DNA of 64,000 nt from Photobacterium damselae (GTDB taxonomy: Bacteria > Pseudomonadota > Gammaproteobacteria > Enterobacterales > Vibrionaceae): NCBI RefSeq assembly GCF_003026815.1, contig NZ_PYOG01000001.1, positions 496,001 to 560,000 of the forward strand, written 5' to 3'. Made by a program: the position numbers and the translations under genes. Positions 18,053-27,182 of this stretch are shown piece after piece; position 1 is the stretch's first letter, and each line of letters begins with the position of its first letter. Under the pieces are notes generated by a model. That model ran no database searches. It had not been told where the DNA came from and saw only the letters and a list, made by a program, of their open reading frames with translations.

Positions 18053-19918
18053 ATGACTTTAGACATCTCGAAATACCCCCATTTGGCCTTAGCAGATACG
18101 CCAGATGAACTACGACTATTACCCATCGACAGTCTTCCGCAAGTCTGTGACGAATTACGCACTTACTTACTGAAATCTGTTAGTCAAACCAGTGGACATT
18201 TTGCTTCTGGCTTAGGGGTGGTAGAACTTACTGTTGCTCTGCATTACGTCTACAACACCCCATTTGATCATCTAATTTGGGACGTAGGCCATCAAGCGTA
18301 CCCACATAAAATTCTAACGGGTCGTCGCGAACGCATGAATACCATTCGCCAAAAAGGTGGGGTTCACCCGTTCCCATGGCGAGAAGAGAGCGAGTATGAC
18401 GTCTTGTCTGTTGGTCACTCTTCAACCTCTATTAGCGCCGCTCTTGGTATGGCTATTGCCGCCGAAAAAGAAGGGCTTGGTCGTAAGGTAGTTAGCGTCA
18501 TTGGTGATGGTGCAATTACTGCGGGTATGGCTTTCGAAGCAATGAACCACGCTGGCGATATTCATTCAGATATGCTTGTTATCTTGAATGATAATGAGAT
18601 GTCGATTTCAGAAAATGTCGGAGCTCTAAATAATCACCTAGCCCGTTTACTGTCTGGTAATTTCTACACTTCTATTCGAGAAGGTGGCAAGAAAGTACTC
18701 GCAGGTGCGCCACCAATCAAAGAAATGGTTAAACGTGCCGAAGAACATATCAAAGGCATGGTAGCGCCTGGGACTTTATTTGAAGAAATGGGCTTTAATT
18801 ACATCGGCCCTATCGATGGTCACGATATTCATGAGCTGGTTAAAACCATTAAGAATATGAAAAATCTTAAAGGTCCTCAGTTCTTACATATTATGACCAA
18901 GAAAGGGAAAGGCTATGCACCAGCAGAGGCCGATCCGATTAATTATCATGCTGTACCTAAGTTTGATCTATCAGAAAAACCGCTACCGAAAGCAAAAAAT
19001 GCAAAACCAACCTTTTCCAATATTTTTGGTGATTGGTTATGCGATATGGCAGCACAAGATGACAAACTGATGGCCATCACTCCTGCAATGCGTGAAGGCT
19101 CTGGTATGGTTCGTTTTTCCAAAGAGTATCCAGAACAGTATTTTGATGTTGCTATCGCCGAGCAGCATGCCGTCACTCTAGCGACAGGTATGGCTATTGG
19201 TGGTTACCACCCGATCGTTGCCATCTATTCAACCTTCTTGCAGCGTGGTTATGATCAATTGATTCATGATGTTGCCATTATGGATCTTCCGGTCATGTTC
19301 GCGATTGATCGTGGTGGACTAGTCGGTGCCGACGGTCAGACTCACCAAGGTGCGTTCGATCTAAGCTTTATGCGCTGCATTCCTAATATGGTCATCATGA
19401 CACCAAGTGATGAAAATGAGTGTCGTCAAATGCTCTATACTGGTCACAAACATCAAGGACCATCTGCCGTTCGCTATCCACGTGGTAGTGGTATGGGCGT
19501 TGATGTTCAGCAAGAGATGACTGAACTTGAAATCGGTAAAGGTATTGTGCGCCGCCAAGGTGAAAAAGTCGCAATTTTAAACTTTGGTACTATGCTTGAG
19601 TATGCTTTAGAGGCGGCTGAAAACCTGAATGCGACTGTTGCTGATATGCGCTTTGTAAAACCATTAGATGAAGCGTTAATCCTCGAACTTGCCGCGACTC
19701 ATGACGTCCTTGTTACTGTTGAGGAAAATGCCATTGCCGGTGGTGCTGGTGCAGGCGTGATTGAATTTCTAATGCAGCAAAAGCAGATTAAGCCAGTACT
19801 CAATATCGGTTTACCAGATCGATTTATTGAACAAGGTACTCAAGCCGAACTGCATCAAATGCTGGAAATTGATGGTCCAGGCATTGAGAAACAGATCCGT
19901 GAATATCTAGCAAAATAA
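18053..19918 (+). CDS. dxs: 1-deoxy-D-xylulose-5-phosphate synthase
   Basis: Dxs is the thiamine-diphosphate enzyme that starts the MEP isoprenoid pathway from pyruvate and glyceraldehyde 3-phosphate. The 621-residue protein has the ThDP motif with [15 protein letters not shown]...NDNEMSIS (about residues 150-185), the transketolase core [12 protein letters not shown] and the pyrimidine-binding segment [12 protein letters not shown] terminator follows. Its cofactor need links it to thiI and thiL in this window. Confidence 0.97.
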   Translation: MTLDISKYPHLALADTPDELRLLPIDSLPQVCDELRTYLLKSVSQTSGHFASGLGVVELTVALHYVYNTPFDHLIWDVGHQAYPHKILTGRRERMNTIRQKGGVHPFPWREESEYDVLSVGHSSTSISAALGMAIAAEKEGLGRKVVSVIGDGAITAGMAFEAMNHAGDIHSDMLVILNDNEMSISENVGALNNHLARLLSGNFYTSIREGGKKVLAGAPPIKEMVKRAEEHIKGMVAPGTLFEEMGFNYIGPIDGHDIHELVKTIKNMKNLKGPQFLHIMTKKGKGYAPAEADPINYHAVPKFDLSEKPLPKAKNAKPTFSNIFGDWLCDMAAQDDKLMAITPAMREGSGMVRFSKEYPEQYFDVAIAEQHAVTLATGMAIGGYHPIVAIYSTFLQRGYDQLIHDVAIMDLPVMFAIDRGGLVGADGQTHQGAFDLSFMRCIPNMVIMTPSDENECRQMLYTGHKHQGPSAVRYPRGSGMGVDVQQEMTELEIGKGIVRRQGEKVAILNFGTMLEYALEAAENLNATVADMRFVKPLDEALILELAATHDVLVTVEENAIAGGAGAGVIEFLMQQKQIKPVLNIGLPDRFIEQGTQAELHQMLEIDGPGIEKQIREYLAK

Positions 19919-19944
19919 TTACCACTGATATTTACCCTGTCATT

Positions 19945-19981
19945 AAGGCTTACTTCATTTGGGGTAAGCCTTTTCTTTTTT
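19945..19981 (+). terminator. Intrinsic terminator of the xseB-ispA-dxs unit
   Basis: AAGGCTTAC (19945-19953) pairs with GTAAGCCTT (19964-19972), followed by a T-rich tail. Confidence 0.9.
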
Positions 19982-20036
19982 TATCTCTACTTTCCTTTTT
20001 GCTATCTCCTTGCAGAAACAAACGACAACCTTCCAT

Positions 20037-22124
20037 TTAAGGCTCTGTTCCGTCATAACGTTTAAGCACAATTCCTTCATAACCTTTGATTGAAATTTGT
20101 TGGCTTGCTGGAGACAAGGTCCCATCAAAATTCACCCGTTGATATAGCTCTGGCAGTTCTATATTTATTGGTTCAACTTGGTAAAAACTAGACTGCTTAG
20201 CCTCTCGACTCGCGCGATATAAAACCAACCCTTTGCTATATTGACGCGCAATCACACCTTCTTTGGGTATATCATCCCACCAGCCATCACGTTTCAACCA
20301 GAACCAATGTGAGGGATAAATTGGAATCGTACCTAGTTGAGTATCTTGACTGTTAGCTTTCGCTTTTTCTGAAACCCATTTCACTAACCGATAGCCATCT
20401 GGAGGCAACGTAGGCTCACCAATATCAACCGCTAACATATGTTGCGGATAATAAGCCCAATTTTTAGGGACACCCGATTGATACCACGTTGAACTAACTG
20501 GATTTTGTGGATTAAATTTCGTATTGCCGCTGCCATAAACAAAGGTTTGATTCCAACTGTGGTAATAGGTCTGTTGTGGAACATTGAACAAATAATAGAG
20601 CGCAAGGCCTGTAGTGATATCTTGCTGCCAAGCCTGCTGTTGTGATGGGTACTGTTGACTTAAACCCGTCTTAGTCGAACTCATAACTAAGCTGATATCC
20701 CCCTGAGCCATTAACGCAAAATGCTCCCAATAATGTTGTAATTGAGCCAACCCTATCGCCGGATATAGATAGTGCTCTCGTAACCAAACATTCACGACTT
20801 GCTTTAATTCTTGCGGCCAAGCTTGGTATTGCCATAAATTTAACTCAGAAATATTAGCCGCTAAATATTGGGTTTTGGTTTGATGCTTTATTTCAGTAAA
20901 AAATTGCGCCAATTGCTGACCATATTTCTGCTCAGCATCCAGTTCTCCAGCAATGAGAGGAACCATTTCGCGGATCAGACCCCCTTGAAATAGCGTAAAC
21001 TGATTCTTGCCAAGCAGTTTTGCCATATCATCGTTATACGCCCCACTTAAACCTTGTCGCTGCCAATCAAACTGATACCAACTAGCATGGAGCTGATTAA
21101 ATTTAGCGTCGGAAAAATTGGTTCGATACCAGCAGCTACCACTCCACATTTTGCCAGTGGGGATCAAACGTGCCTGGTGAGGAAATCGAGCACTGGCTTT
21201 TTTATTTGCTCGCTGTTGCCACTCTTTGCTATCGATATAACCATCACTGTCACGATCATTGGCCGGATCCCAACCTGGAAAAACCATCACAGTTTGATCA
21301 TCATAACTATCAAGTTCTAACCATGGCTCAGTTGCAATACGTTCAACTTGAGTTGGCTCAGACCAAGTAAGTTGTAAACTCCAAGGGCGAAAACCCGCTT
21401 GTAAGCTTTTATCACCCGTATTAAGAGAGCGCCCCCGATAAACAGGCCGATTATTCAACAATGAAAAAGGTCGACTAAGCTGTGCCAACCATCCTTGATC
21501 AGTTTGTTGCCATTGTATGGTTATTTCTCGCCACTCTTTTATCGCACTGTCCTCATCTAAAATTGGAATACTAATGCGAGGCGGTTTAGATGCAGTAACT
21601 AAGAGTGAGGTTATCGGATAAGCAAAATGAGTGATCAGTTGATCATTGACTTGTATTTGCAGCGGTAAACGAGCAGTTGCGTAATTTTGTTGATGAACAT
21701 ACAGAGAAAGAAGTGGTTCACCTTGTAACAGATAATGAAGCCCCGAACTTAAGTCAGGGAGAGCAACAATTGTGTCTTGCTGATAATGTAAAAAAGCGGT
21801 TTCTAGGGGAATGTCTTGTTGATAAGCCCTATCAGCAATCCATCCTAGTTGTTCATCTGGGCGACAATCAAATTTATGGGCATACATATAACCAATAGCA
21901 ACCGTATTTTTGTTGGCGGTCAAATCTTGTAAACTACCAAATACCATATCAGTTTGTGTCGCTTCCCATTTTCTCACGCTATCTATTGTCGTAAAGGGGC
22001 TATGTTGACTATCGGGATGTTGCCAACTTCCGGTCAGTACCCAAGCCGTTAGCGTTGAGGGGGTTGACTTTGCAACCACACAACTTGCAACAAGCAATCC
22101 TATCCCTAGTATGAGCTTTTTCAT
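20037..22124 (-). CDS. Large exported protein with EF-hand loop, possibly glycoside-hydrolase-like
   Basis: I do not recognise this 695-residue protein. The N-terminus is an export signal: LLVASC at 10-15 fits a lipobox (Cys15), though cleavage after VVA (residue 18) is an alternative. Residues 290-301 (DRDSDGYIDSKE) form a canonical 12-residue EF-hand calcium loop with acidic residues at positions 1, 3, 5, 9 and 12. The protein is rich in Trp and Tyr. Its C-terminal pattern YSKGLVLYR then VNFDGTL and GYEGIVLKR resembles the end of some TIM-barrel glycosidases with a beta-sandwich, a weak inference. It is a single-gene unit between dxs and a small membrane gene. Confidence 0.8.
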   Translation of the reverse strand: MKKLILGIGLLVASCVVAKSTPSTLTAWVLTGSWQHPDSQHSPFTTIDSVRKWEATQTDMVFGSLQDLTANKNTVAIGYMYAHKFDCRPDEQLGWIADRAYQQDIPLETAFLHYQQDTIVALPDLSSGLHYLLQGEPLLSLYVHQQNYATARLPLQIQVNDQLITHFAYPITSLLVTASKPPRISIPILDEDSAIKEWREITIQWQQTDQGWLAQLSRPFSLLNNRPVYRGRSLNTGDKSLQAGFRPWSLQLTWSEPTQVERIATEPWLELDSYDDQTVMVFPGWDPANDRDSDGYIDSKEWQQRANKKASARFPHQARLIPTGKMWSGSCWYRTNFSDAKFNQLHASWYQFDWQRQGLSGAYNDDMAKLLGKNQFTLFQGGLIREMVPLIAGELDAEQKYGQQLAQFFTEIKHQTKTQYLAANISELNLWQYQAWPQELKQVVNVWLREHYLYPAIGLAQLQHYWEHFALMAQGDISLVMSSTKTGLSQQYPSQQQAWQQDITTGLALYYLFNVPQQTYYHSWNQTFVYGSGNTKFNPQNPVSSTWYQSGVPKNWAYYPQHMLAVDIGEPTLPPDGYRLVKWVSEKAKANSQDTQLGTIPIYPSHWFWLKRDGWWDDIPKEGVIARQYSKGLVLYRASREAKQSSFYQVEPINIELPELYQRVNFDGTLSPASQQISIKGYEGIVLKRYDGTEP

Positions 22125-22258
22125 TACTGTCCTTAACTACTAACTCCTATGTTAAGACTAGTATGAATAAAACTAAATTGAGCCCATACCCTCAATTTTT
22201 TATAGCGGAAAAACACTGAGTAAAAAAGTGCGATAGAGTACGTTCGTGTTTAATTCAG

Positions 22259-22507
22259 ATGGCAATCATGATGAGCGATTCCCTATTAATTTTACTATTA
22301 GTGGGTTACTTTGGTATCCCAGCGATGTTCTTTTGTATCGTCACCCTTGAACAATTAGAAATAGGCCAAACTAATTTATACAAAGTACTCGCGGTTCTGT
22401 TTTTCCCAACATTCGCATTTTCTTATGTTCTTTGCCGTCTTTTAAGTGGTAACTCATCATTCAGTCAAAAACTTTCTGATTGGTTACTAAAAAAAGCAGA
22501 TAGTTAG
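22259..22507 (+). CDS. Putative small membrane protein
   Basis: This 82-residue ORF has two strongly hydrophobic segments (about 6-28 and 41-61), a conserved-looking GYFGIPAMFF stretch and a polar, lysine-containing tail. No convincing ribosome site precedes ATG 22259 or ATG 22268, so the start is uncertain. It diverges from the EF-hand gene and converges on pgpA. Function unknown; it could be a real inner-membrane peptide or a chance ORF. Confidence 0.5.
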   Translation: MAIMMSDSLLILLLVGYFGIPAMFFCIVTLEQLEIGQTNLYKVLAVLFFPTFAFSYVLCRLLSGNSSFSQKLSDWLLKKADS

Positions 22508-22545
22508 CTCTAAGAACACTTAAATACTCGGCTATATTTGGACAT

Positions 22546-22585
22546 AAAAAGACCCCCAATAATTGGAGTCCAACTATTGGGGGTC
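22546..22585 (-). terminator. Terminator of the thiL-pgpA end of the rib operon
   Basis: GACCCCCAATA (22551-22561) and TATTGGGGGTC (22575-22585) form an 11-bp perfect stem. On the minus strand it is followed by TTTTT, so it ends transcription from pgpA. Confidence 0.9.
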
Positions 22586-22631
22586 ACTTCAACTTCAAGG
22601 CTCTTTTTCATTTCTAGATTCTGGTGAAAGA

Positions 22632-23117
22632 TTACAAACCTAACCAATAGCCAACAAACCATAGGCTGATCATTGCCATAAAGCCAGCAACGATATCATC
22701 AATCATAATGCCAAACCCCCCACTTACATGCTTATCGAGCCAACTAATCGGCCACGGTTTTAACATGTCAAAAAAGCGAAAGAGAATAAATCCAGCTAAG
22801 ATCCATTGCCAGCTAATGGTTGGAGCAATGGCCATCGTAATCCAAAAACCGACAAACTCATCCCAAACAATACTGCCGTGATCGTGCACTTTCATATCGT
22901 CAGAGGTTTTTTGGCAGATGGTGACACCAATAATCGCGGCAATCACAATAGCAAATAGATAAAGTAAAAAAGGTAACTGAGCTAAAACCCAGTAAAGTGG
23001 GATTGCAGCGAGCGTACCAACCGTACCTGGTACAATCGGAGCTAAACCACTACCAAATCCAGTCGCTAATAAGTGCCAAGGATTACTCAGCTTAATTAAA
23101 TCTTTGGGATTGCTCAC
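22632..23117 (-). CDS. pgpA: Phosphatidylglycerophosphatase A
   Basis: PgpA dephosphorylates phosphatidylglycerophosphate to phosphatidylglycerol in the inner membrane. The 161-residue protein has the family signature GFGSGLAPIVPGTVGTL, the acidic IVWDEFVGFWI and the C-terminal IDDIVAGF, with about four hydrophobic segments. It is the last gene after thiL (36-bp gap), as in E. coli. Confidence 0.95.
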   Translation of the reverse strand: MSNPKDLIKLSNPWHLLATGFGSGLAPIVPGTVGTLAAIPLYWVLAQLPFLLYLFAIVIAAIIGVTICQKTSDDMKVHDHGSIVWDEFVGFWITMAIAPTISWQWILAGFILFRFFDMLKPWPISWLDKHVSGGFGIMIDDIVAGFMAMISLWFVGYWLGL

Positions 23118-23153
23118 TGCTTTCTTCCTTTTATCTTTCTACTAAAACGTATA

Positions 23154-24140
23154 TCAATTGTTTTGATGGGCAAAATGATCCCACCCAGTTAGCTGCCAAT
23201 CAAGTTCGACATCTGAATTTTTTAGTGTAACCCCTAGGGCTGGAACTAATTGTCCAATACAAGTTACTTTTACTCCTGCATGGGCCAGAGCTGTATCTAA
23301 AGCGCCACGATTATGTTCAGGAACAGTAAAACATAATTCATACTCTTCACCACTGGTCAGTGCAAGCTTTTGTGCTTGCTCTACATTGTGTCCAGCAAAC
23401 TGCAGCAATTCAGGAGAGAGGGGCAGTTTTGTCACATCAATTTCAGCGCCAACTTGTGATTGCTTTAAAATATGCCCTAAATCGGAAATGAGTCCATCAG
23501 AGATATCTAACGCCGCCGATGCAATGCCTCGTAGCGCTTGACCTGCTAAAACTCTGGGCTGTGATATATAGTGACGCTGAACTAGTGTTTCAGCAAGAGA
23601 AGAAGATAAACCGTTTTCTTGCCCTAAAATAACGGCTAAGCCTGCCGCGCTGTCTCCTAAGTTACCCGTGACATAAATCCAGTCGCCAGCTTTCGCTCCT
23701 CGGCGAGTAAGTGCTTGGCCATGAGGAATAAAACCTTGCACCGTTAACGTTAAACTTAGCGGCCCTTTGGTGGTATCTCCACCAATCAACTCAATATTGT
23801 AATATTCAGCTAAAGCAAAAAAGCCGCGACAAAACTCACTTAACCAAGTTTCATCAGGCTCTGGCATTGTTAAAGCCAGAGAGACCCACGCCGGAGTCGC
23901 CCCCATTGCAGCTAAATCACTAATGTTGGACGCGAGAGCTTTGTGAGCCACAAGAGCGGGATCAGCATCAGCTAAAAAATGTGTTCCCGCAACAAGGCTA
24001 TCGGTACTAACCGCCAGATGGCAACCAGCAGGTACTTCTAATAAAGCACAATCATCACCGATAGAGAGGGTAACATCTTTACGATTTACCGCCTGATTTT
24101 CAAAGTAGCGTGTTATCAATTCAAATTCATTACGAGCCAT
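23154..24140 (-). CDS. thiL: Thiamine-monophosphate kinase
   Basis: ThiL phosphorylates thiamine monophosphate to the cofactor thiamine diphosphate. The 328-residue protein belongs to the PurM/ThiL fold family, with SIGDDCALLEV near the N-terminus, VSTDSLVAGTHF, the SNISDLAAMGA helix and the GGDTTKGPL loop. It is separated from nusB by an 84-bp gap that contains a perfect terminator-like hairpin. Confidence 0.96.
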   Translation of the reverse strand: MARNEFELITRYFENQAVNRKDVTLSIGDDCALLEVPAGCHLAVSTDSLVAGTHFLADADPALVAHKALASNISDLAAMGATPAWVSLALTMPEPDETWLSEFCRGFFALAEYYNIELIGGDTTKGPLSLTLTVQGFIPHGQALTRRGAKAGDWIYVTGNLGDSAAGLAVILGQENGLSSSLAETLVQRHYISQPRVLAGQALRGIASAALDISDGLISDLGHILKQSQVGAEIDVTKLPLSPELLQFAGHNVEQAQKLALTSGEEYELCFTVPEHNRGALDTALAHAGVKVTCIGQLVPALGVTLKNSDVELDWQLTGWDHFAHQNN

Positions 24141-24170
24141 TGTTCTGGTCCTTGTCTCTCAAACAGCTAG

Positions 24171-24198
24171 AAAAAAGGCCAGCAAAGCTGGCCTTTTT
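24171..24198 (-). terminator. Intrinsic terminator between nusB and thiL
   Basis: AAAAAGGCCAGC (24172-24183) and GCTGGCCTTTTT (24187-24198) form a perfect 12-bp stem with an AAA loop, followed on the minus strand by T residues. It lies just after the nusB stop, inside what is otherwise a continuous operon. Confidence 0.85.
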
Positions 24199-24224
24199 AT
24201 TATTCGAATCTGTACGCAGATAAA

Positions 24225-24695
24225 TTACTTATCTTTACGAAGTGATGGTGCTGCTTTATCTAGAACACCATTAACGAATTTGTGGCTATCTTCAGCACCG
24301 AATAGCTTAGCTAGTTCGATAGCTTCATTGATAACAACTTTGAATGGTACGTCTTCACGTTTAACCATTTCGTACATTGCTAGACGAAGAAGCGCAAGTT
24401 CCATCTGGTCTAGATCCTGAAGCGGACGAGACAAGTATGGACGCATTTTGCTATCTAGGTCCTGATGGTTTAGCACTACGCCAGTGAATAGATCACGGAA
24501 GTAGTTAACATCAGTATGAGGCGCTGCAAGAACAGGCGCTTCTGCTTGGTATTCTTCTTCTTCAAACTTATCGCCAGAAAGGAAATGTTGTTCGATATCA
24601 GCAATATCACCTTGAGTAATTTGCCAAGAATAAATTGCTTGTACAGCAAACTGACGTGCATTACGACGCGCGGCTGGTTTCACACTAACCCCCAT
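24225..24695 (-). CDS. nusB: Transcription antitermination factor NusB
   Basis: NusB binds boxA RNA with NusE (S10) and supports rRNA antitermination. The 156-residue helical protein has the conserved [17 protein letters not shown]-terminal helix, LRLAMYEM and [14 protein letters not shown]. The start overlaps the ribH stop by one base (TAATG), so translation is coupled to riboflavin synthesis genes, as in many proteobacteria. Confidence 0.96.
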   Translation of the reverse strand: MGVSVKPAARRNARQFAVQAIYSWQITQGDIADIEQHFLSGDKFEEEEYQAEAPVLAAPHTDVNYFRDLFTGVVLNHQDLDSKMRPYLSRPLQDLDQMELALLRLAMYEMVKREDVPFKVVINEAIELAKLFGAEDSHKFVNGVLDKAAPSLRKDK

Positions 24696-25165
24696 TAGGA
24701 TTCAATTTGGGACAGGACATTCACCATTTCGAGCGCGCTTAGTGCAGCCTCTGCCCCTTTATTACCAGCCTTGGTACCGGCACGCTCAATGGCTTGTTCG
24801 ATAGAGTCTACAGTCAACACACCAAAAGCAACAGGTGTATTGTACTCAAGAGCTACTTGAGCTAGACCTTTGTTACACTCACCGGCAACATAATCAAAAT
24901 GAGGTGTACCACCACGGATTACAGAACCAAGAGCAACGATAGCGTCATAACGATCACTTTTCGCCACTTGTTGTGCAACTAATGGTAGTTCATAAGCACC
25001 TGGGCAACGAACAACAGTGATATTGTCATCGCTAACCTGACCTTGACGTTTCAGCGCATCTAGTGCACCTGAAAGTAGGCTTTCGTTAATAAAGCTATTG
25101 AAGCGTGAAATTACGATAGCAACTTTTGCATTTGGTGCCGCGATGGCGCCTTCAATTACCTTCAT
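24695..25165 (-). CDS. ribH: 6,7-dimethyl-8-ribityllumazine synthase
   Basis: RibH condenses the pyrimidine intermediate with dihydroxybutanone phosphate to make lumazine, the substrate of riboflavin synthase. I chose ATG 25165 ([18 protein letters not shown], 156 residues, the usual length) because AGGAAGG lies directly upstream; a longer frame reading starting at 25261 has no such support. RCPGAYELP and [16 protein letters not shown] are diagnostic. A 209-bp gap separates it from ribBA; no FMN riboswitch fold was seen there. Confidence 0.95.
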   Translation of the reverse strand: MKVIEGAIAAPNAKVAIVISRFNSFINESLLSGALDALKRQGQVSDDNITVVRCPGAYELPLVAQQVAKSDRYDAIVALGSVIRGGTPHFDYVAGECNKGLAQVALEYNTPVAFGVLTVDSIEQAIERAGTKAGNKGAEAALSALEMVNVLSQIES

Positions 25166-25374
25166 GGGCCTTCCTGTGACTATGTGTTTTTTCCGGAATG
25201 AGAAACCGCGGGAGTCTATCACACTTTTATTGAAAACTGCTAGGCAAAGCCAAGGTTTCACCGGAATTGTTACGATTTATAGTAAAAAAGCAGCAAGAGC
25301 AAAGAAACACTTTCAATTTTTCTATGCTTTCAGAGTGAATACTCAACTCTTGCGCTCCAACAATTGTTTAAAAG

Positions 25375-26478
25375 TTATTCGCAAATATATTCGCTAACTT
25401 CTAGACCAAAGCCTGATAGTGAATGATAACGCTGATTACTTGAAGATAATAGGCGCATTTTACCCACGCCTAAATCAGCAAGAATCTGCGAACCCACACC
25501 CACTTGGCGAGATTGCGCTTTAGGGTTAAATTTCACCATAGGTTGGCCAGCAGCTTCTGCAGCCAAACTTTTCACCTTAGCAACGATAGATTCTTGGCTC
25601 TCTTGCTTACTTAAGATCACCAAGACACCATTTTCTGCGGCAATACGAGCCATTGCAGAAGGTAACGTCCACTGAGTTGCGCCACTGTGTAGAATATCTT
25701 TAAAAGTATCTTGAGCATGAACGCGAACCAACGTAGGTTCCGATTGATGGATCTCACCTTTAGATAGCGCGTAATGTATTGCGTTATCGATTTTATCGCG
25801 GTAAGTCACCATATTAAATTCGCCAAATTCTGTCGGTAACTGGCACTCAGCAATACGTTCAATAGTGGTTTCGTTATTATTGCGGTACTCAATCAGATCA
25901 GCAATTGTACCCAACTTCAAGCCATGCTTTTCGGCAAAAACTTCAAGCTGAGGTCGGCGCGCCATTGTGCCATCTTCATTTAAGATCTCAACAATCACAC
26001 TTGATGGTTCAAGGCCAGCTAAACGAGCTACATCACAACCAGCTTCAGTATGACCTGCACGAGTTAATACGCCACCTTCTTGCGCCATCAATGGGAAAAT
26101 ATGACCAGGCATAACGATGTCAGCTGAGGTCGCATCTGCGGCTACTGCTGCTTGTACGGTTGTCGCACGATCGGCAGCTGAAATACCCGTGGTAACCCCT
26201 TCAGCAGCCTCAATAGAAATGGTAAATGGCGTACCAAACTGCTCAGTATTATCCTTTACCATCAAAGGTAAATTCAGCTTCTGACAACGCGCTTTGCTTA
26301 GGGTTAGACAGATCAAGCCACGACCATGAGTTGCCATAAAGTTGATCGCATCTGGAGTGATTTTTTCTGCCGCAATAATAAGGTCGCCTTCATTTTCACG
26401 ATCCTCATCATCCATTAAAATCACCATTTTGCCTTGGCGAATGTCTTCAATAATCTCTTGTGCGCTACTTAAAGCCAT
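25375..26478 (-). CDS. ribBA: 3,4-dihydroxy-2-butanone-4-phosphate synthase with degenerate GTP cyclohydrolase II domain
   Basis: The N-terminal half (about 1-200) is a complete RibB domain that makes dihydroxybutanone phosphate from ribulose 5-phosphate, with [10 protein letters not shown] at 23-32, HGRGLICL and [12 protein letters not shown]. The C-terminal half (about 205-367) aligns with GTP cyclohydrolase II (RibA) but lacks its zinc-binding cysteine cluster: no cysteine occurs between 212 and 366. It should therefore be a RibBX-type protein without cyclohydrolase activity, so a separate ribA is expected elsewhere. It lies between ribE and ribH in the rib operon. Confidence 0.93.
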   Translation of the reverse strand: MALSSAQEIIEDIRQGKMVILMDDEDRENEGDLIIAAEKITPDAINFMATHGRGLICLTLSKARCQKLNLPLMVKDNTEQFGTPFTISIEAAEGVTTGISAADRATTVQAAVAADATSADIVMPGHIFPLMAQEGGVLTRAGHTEAGCDVARLAGLEPSSVIVEILNEDGTMARRPQLEVFAEKHGLKLGTIADLIEYRNNNETTIERIAECQLPTEFGEFNMVTYRDKIDNAIHYALSKGEIHQSEPTLVRVHAQDTFKDILHSGATQWTLPSAMARIAAENGVLVILSKQESQESIVAKVKSLAAEAAGQPMVKFNPKAQSRQVGVGSQILADLGVGKMRLLSSSNQRYHSLSGFGLEVSEYICE

Positions 26479-26505
26479 ATTCTCACCTATACCAATCTGT
26501 TCTGA

Positions 26506-27162
26506 TTATCCTAAAAAACCACTGCGAGCTAGAAGATCCATAGTGACACTTGGCTCTTTTTCTGCCGCCTTTGGTCCAAGCATCAAACGTTCTAAATAAC
26601 GGGCTATAACATCAACCTCAATATTGATCTGACGTCCAACTTTAAACGATTCCATCGTCGTTTCAGCCGCTGTATGAGGAACAATGGTCAATTTAAATTC
26701 ATCACCACGAATCGCATTCACCGTTAAGCTAATACCATCAATGGCAATCGAGCCTTTTTCAGCAATGTATTGCGCTAAATGACTTGGCGCTTTAATCCAA
26801 AATTCGATGGCACGACCGGTATGAGTGCGTTCAATTACTTCAGCAACGGCATCAACATGACCAGAAACCATATGCCCACCAAAACGTGTTGTTGGCAACA
26901 TGGCTTTTTCTAAGTTTACGGCTTGCCCTGCTTTGTAATTGGCAAATGCGGTTCTTTTTAACGTTTCAAGGGATAAATCGGCGACATATCCCTTGCCTGT
27001 TAATTGCACTACAGTCAGACACACACCATTTGTCGCGATACTGTCACCGAGTTTTACATCGGATAAATCTAATTTACCTGAATCTACTGTAACGGAGATA
27101 TCAGCCCCTTTAGGAGTCAGGGCGGTAATCGTACCGACAGCTTCAATAATGCCAGTAAACAT
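26506..27162 (-). CDS. ribE: Riboflavin synthase alpha chain
   Basis: This enzyme dismutates two lumazine molecules to riboflavin. The 218-residue protein is an internal duplication of two lumazine-binding barrels; MFTGIIEAVG starts the first and MVSGHVDAVAEV the second. The gene is called ribC or ribE depending on the species convention. It lies 20 bp after ribD and 27 bp before ribBA. Confidence 0.96.
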   Translation of the reverse strand: MFTGIIEAVGTITALTPKGADISVTVDSGKLDLSDVKLGDSIATNGVCLTVVQLTGKGYVADLSLETLKRTAFANYKAGQAVNLEKAMLPTTRFGGHMVSGHVDAVAEVIERTHTGRAIEFWIKAPSHLAQYIAEKGSIAIDGISLTVNAIRGDEFKLTIVPHTAAETTMESFKVGRQINIEVDVIARYLERLMLGPKAAEKEPSVTMDLLARSGFLG

Positions 27163-27182
27163 ATGTGTTGTTCCTTGATGAT

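Noticed and set aside
24695-25261. Longer RibH starting at 25261
   Set aside because: The 32 extra residues are not family-like, and a strong AGGAAGG site supports the start at 25165.
25166-25374. FMN riboswitch upstream of ribH
   Set aside because: The gap was read for the conserved multi-stem FMN element and none was found; the same is true upstream of ribBA, where the gap is only 27 bp.
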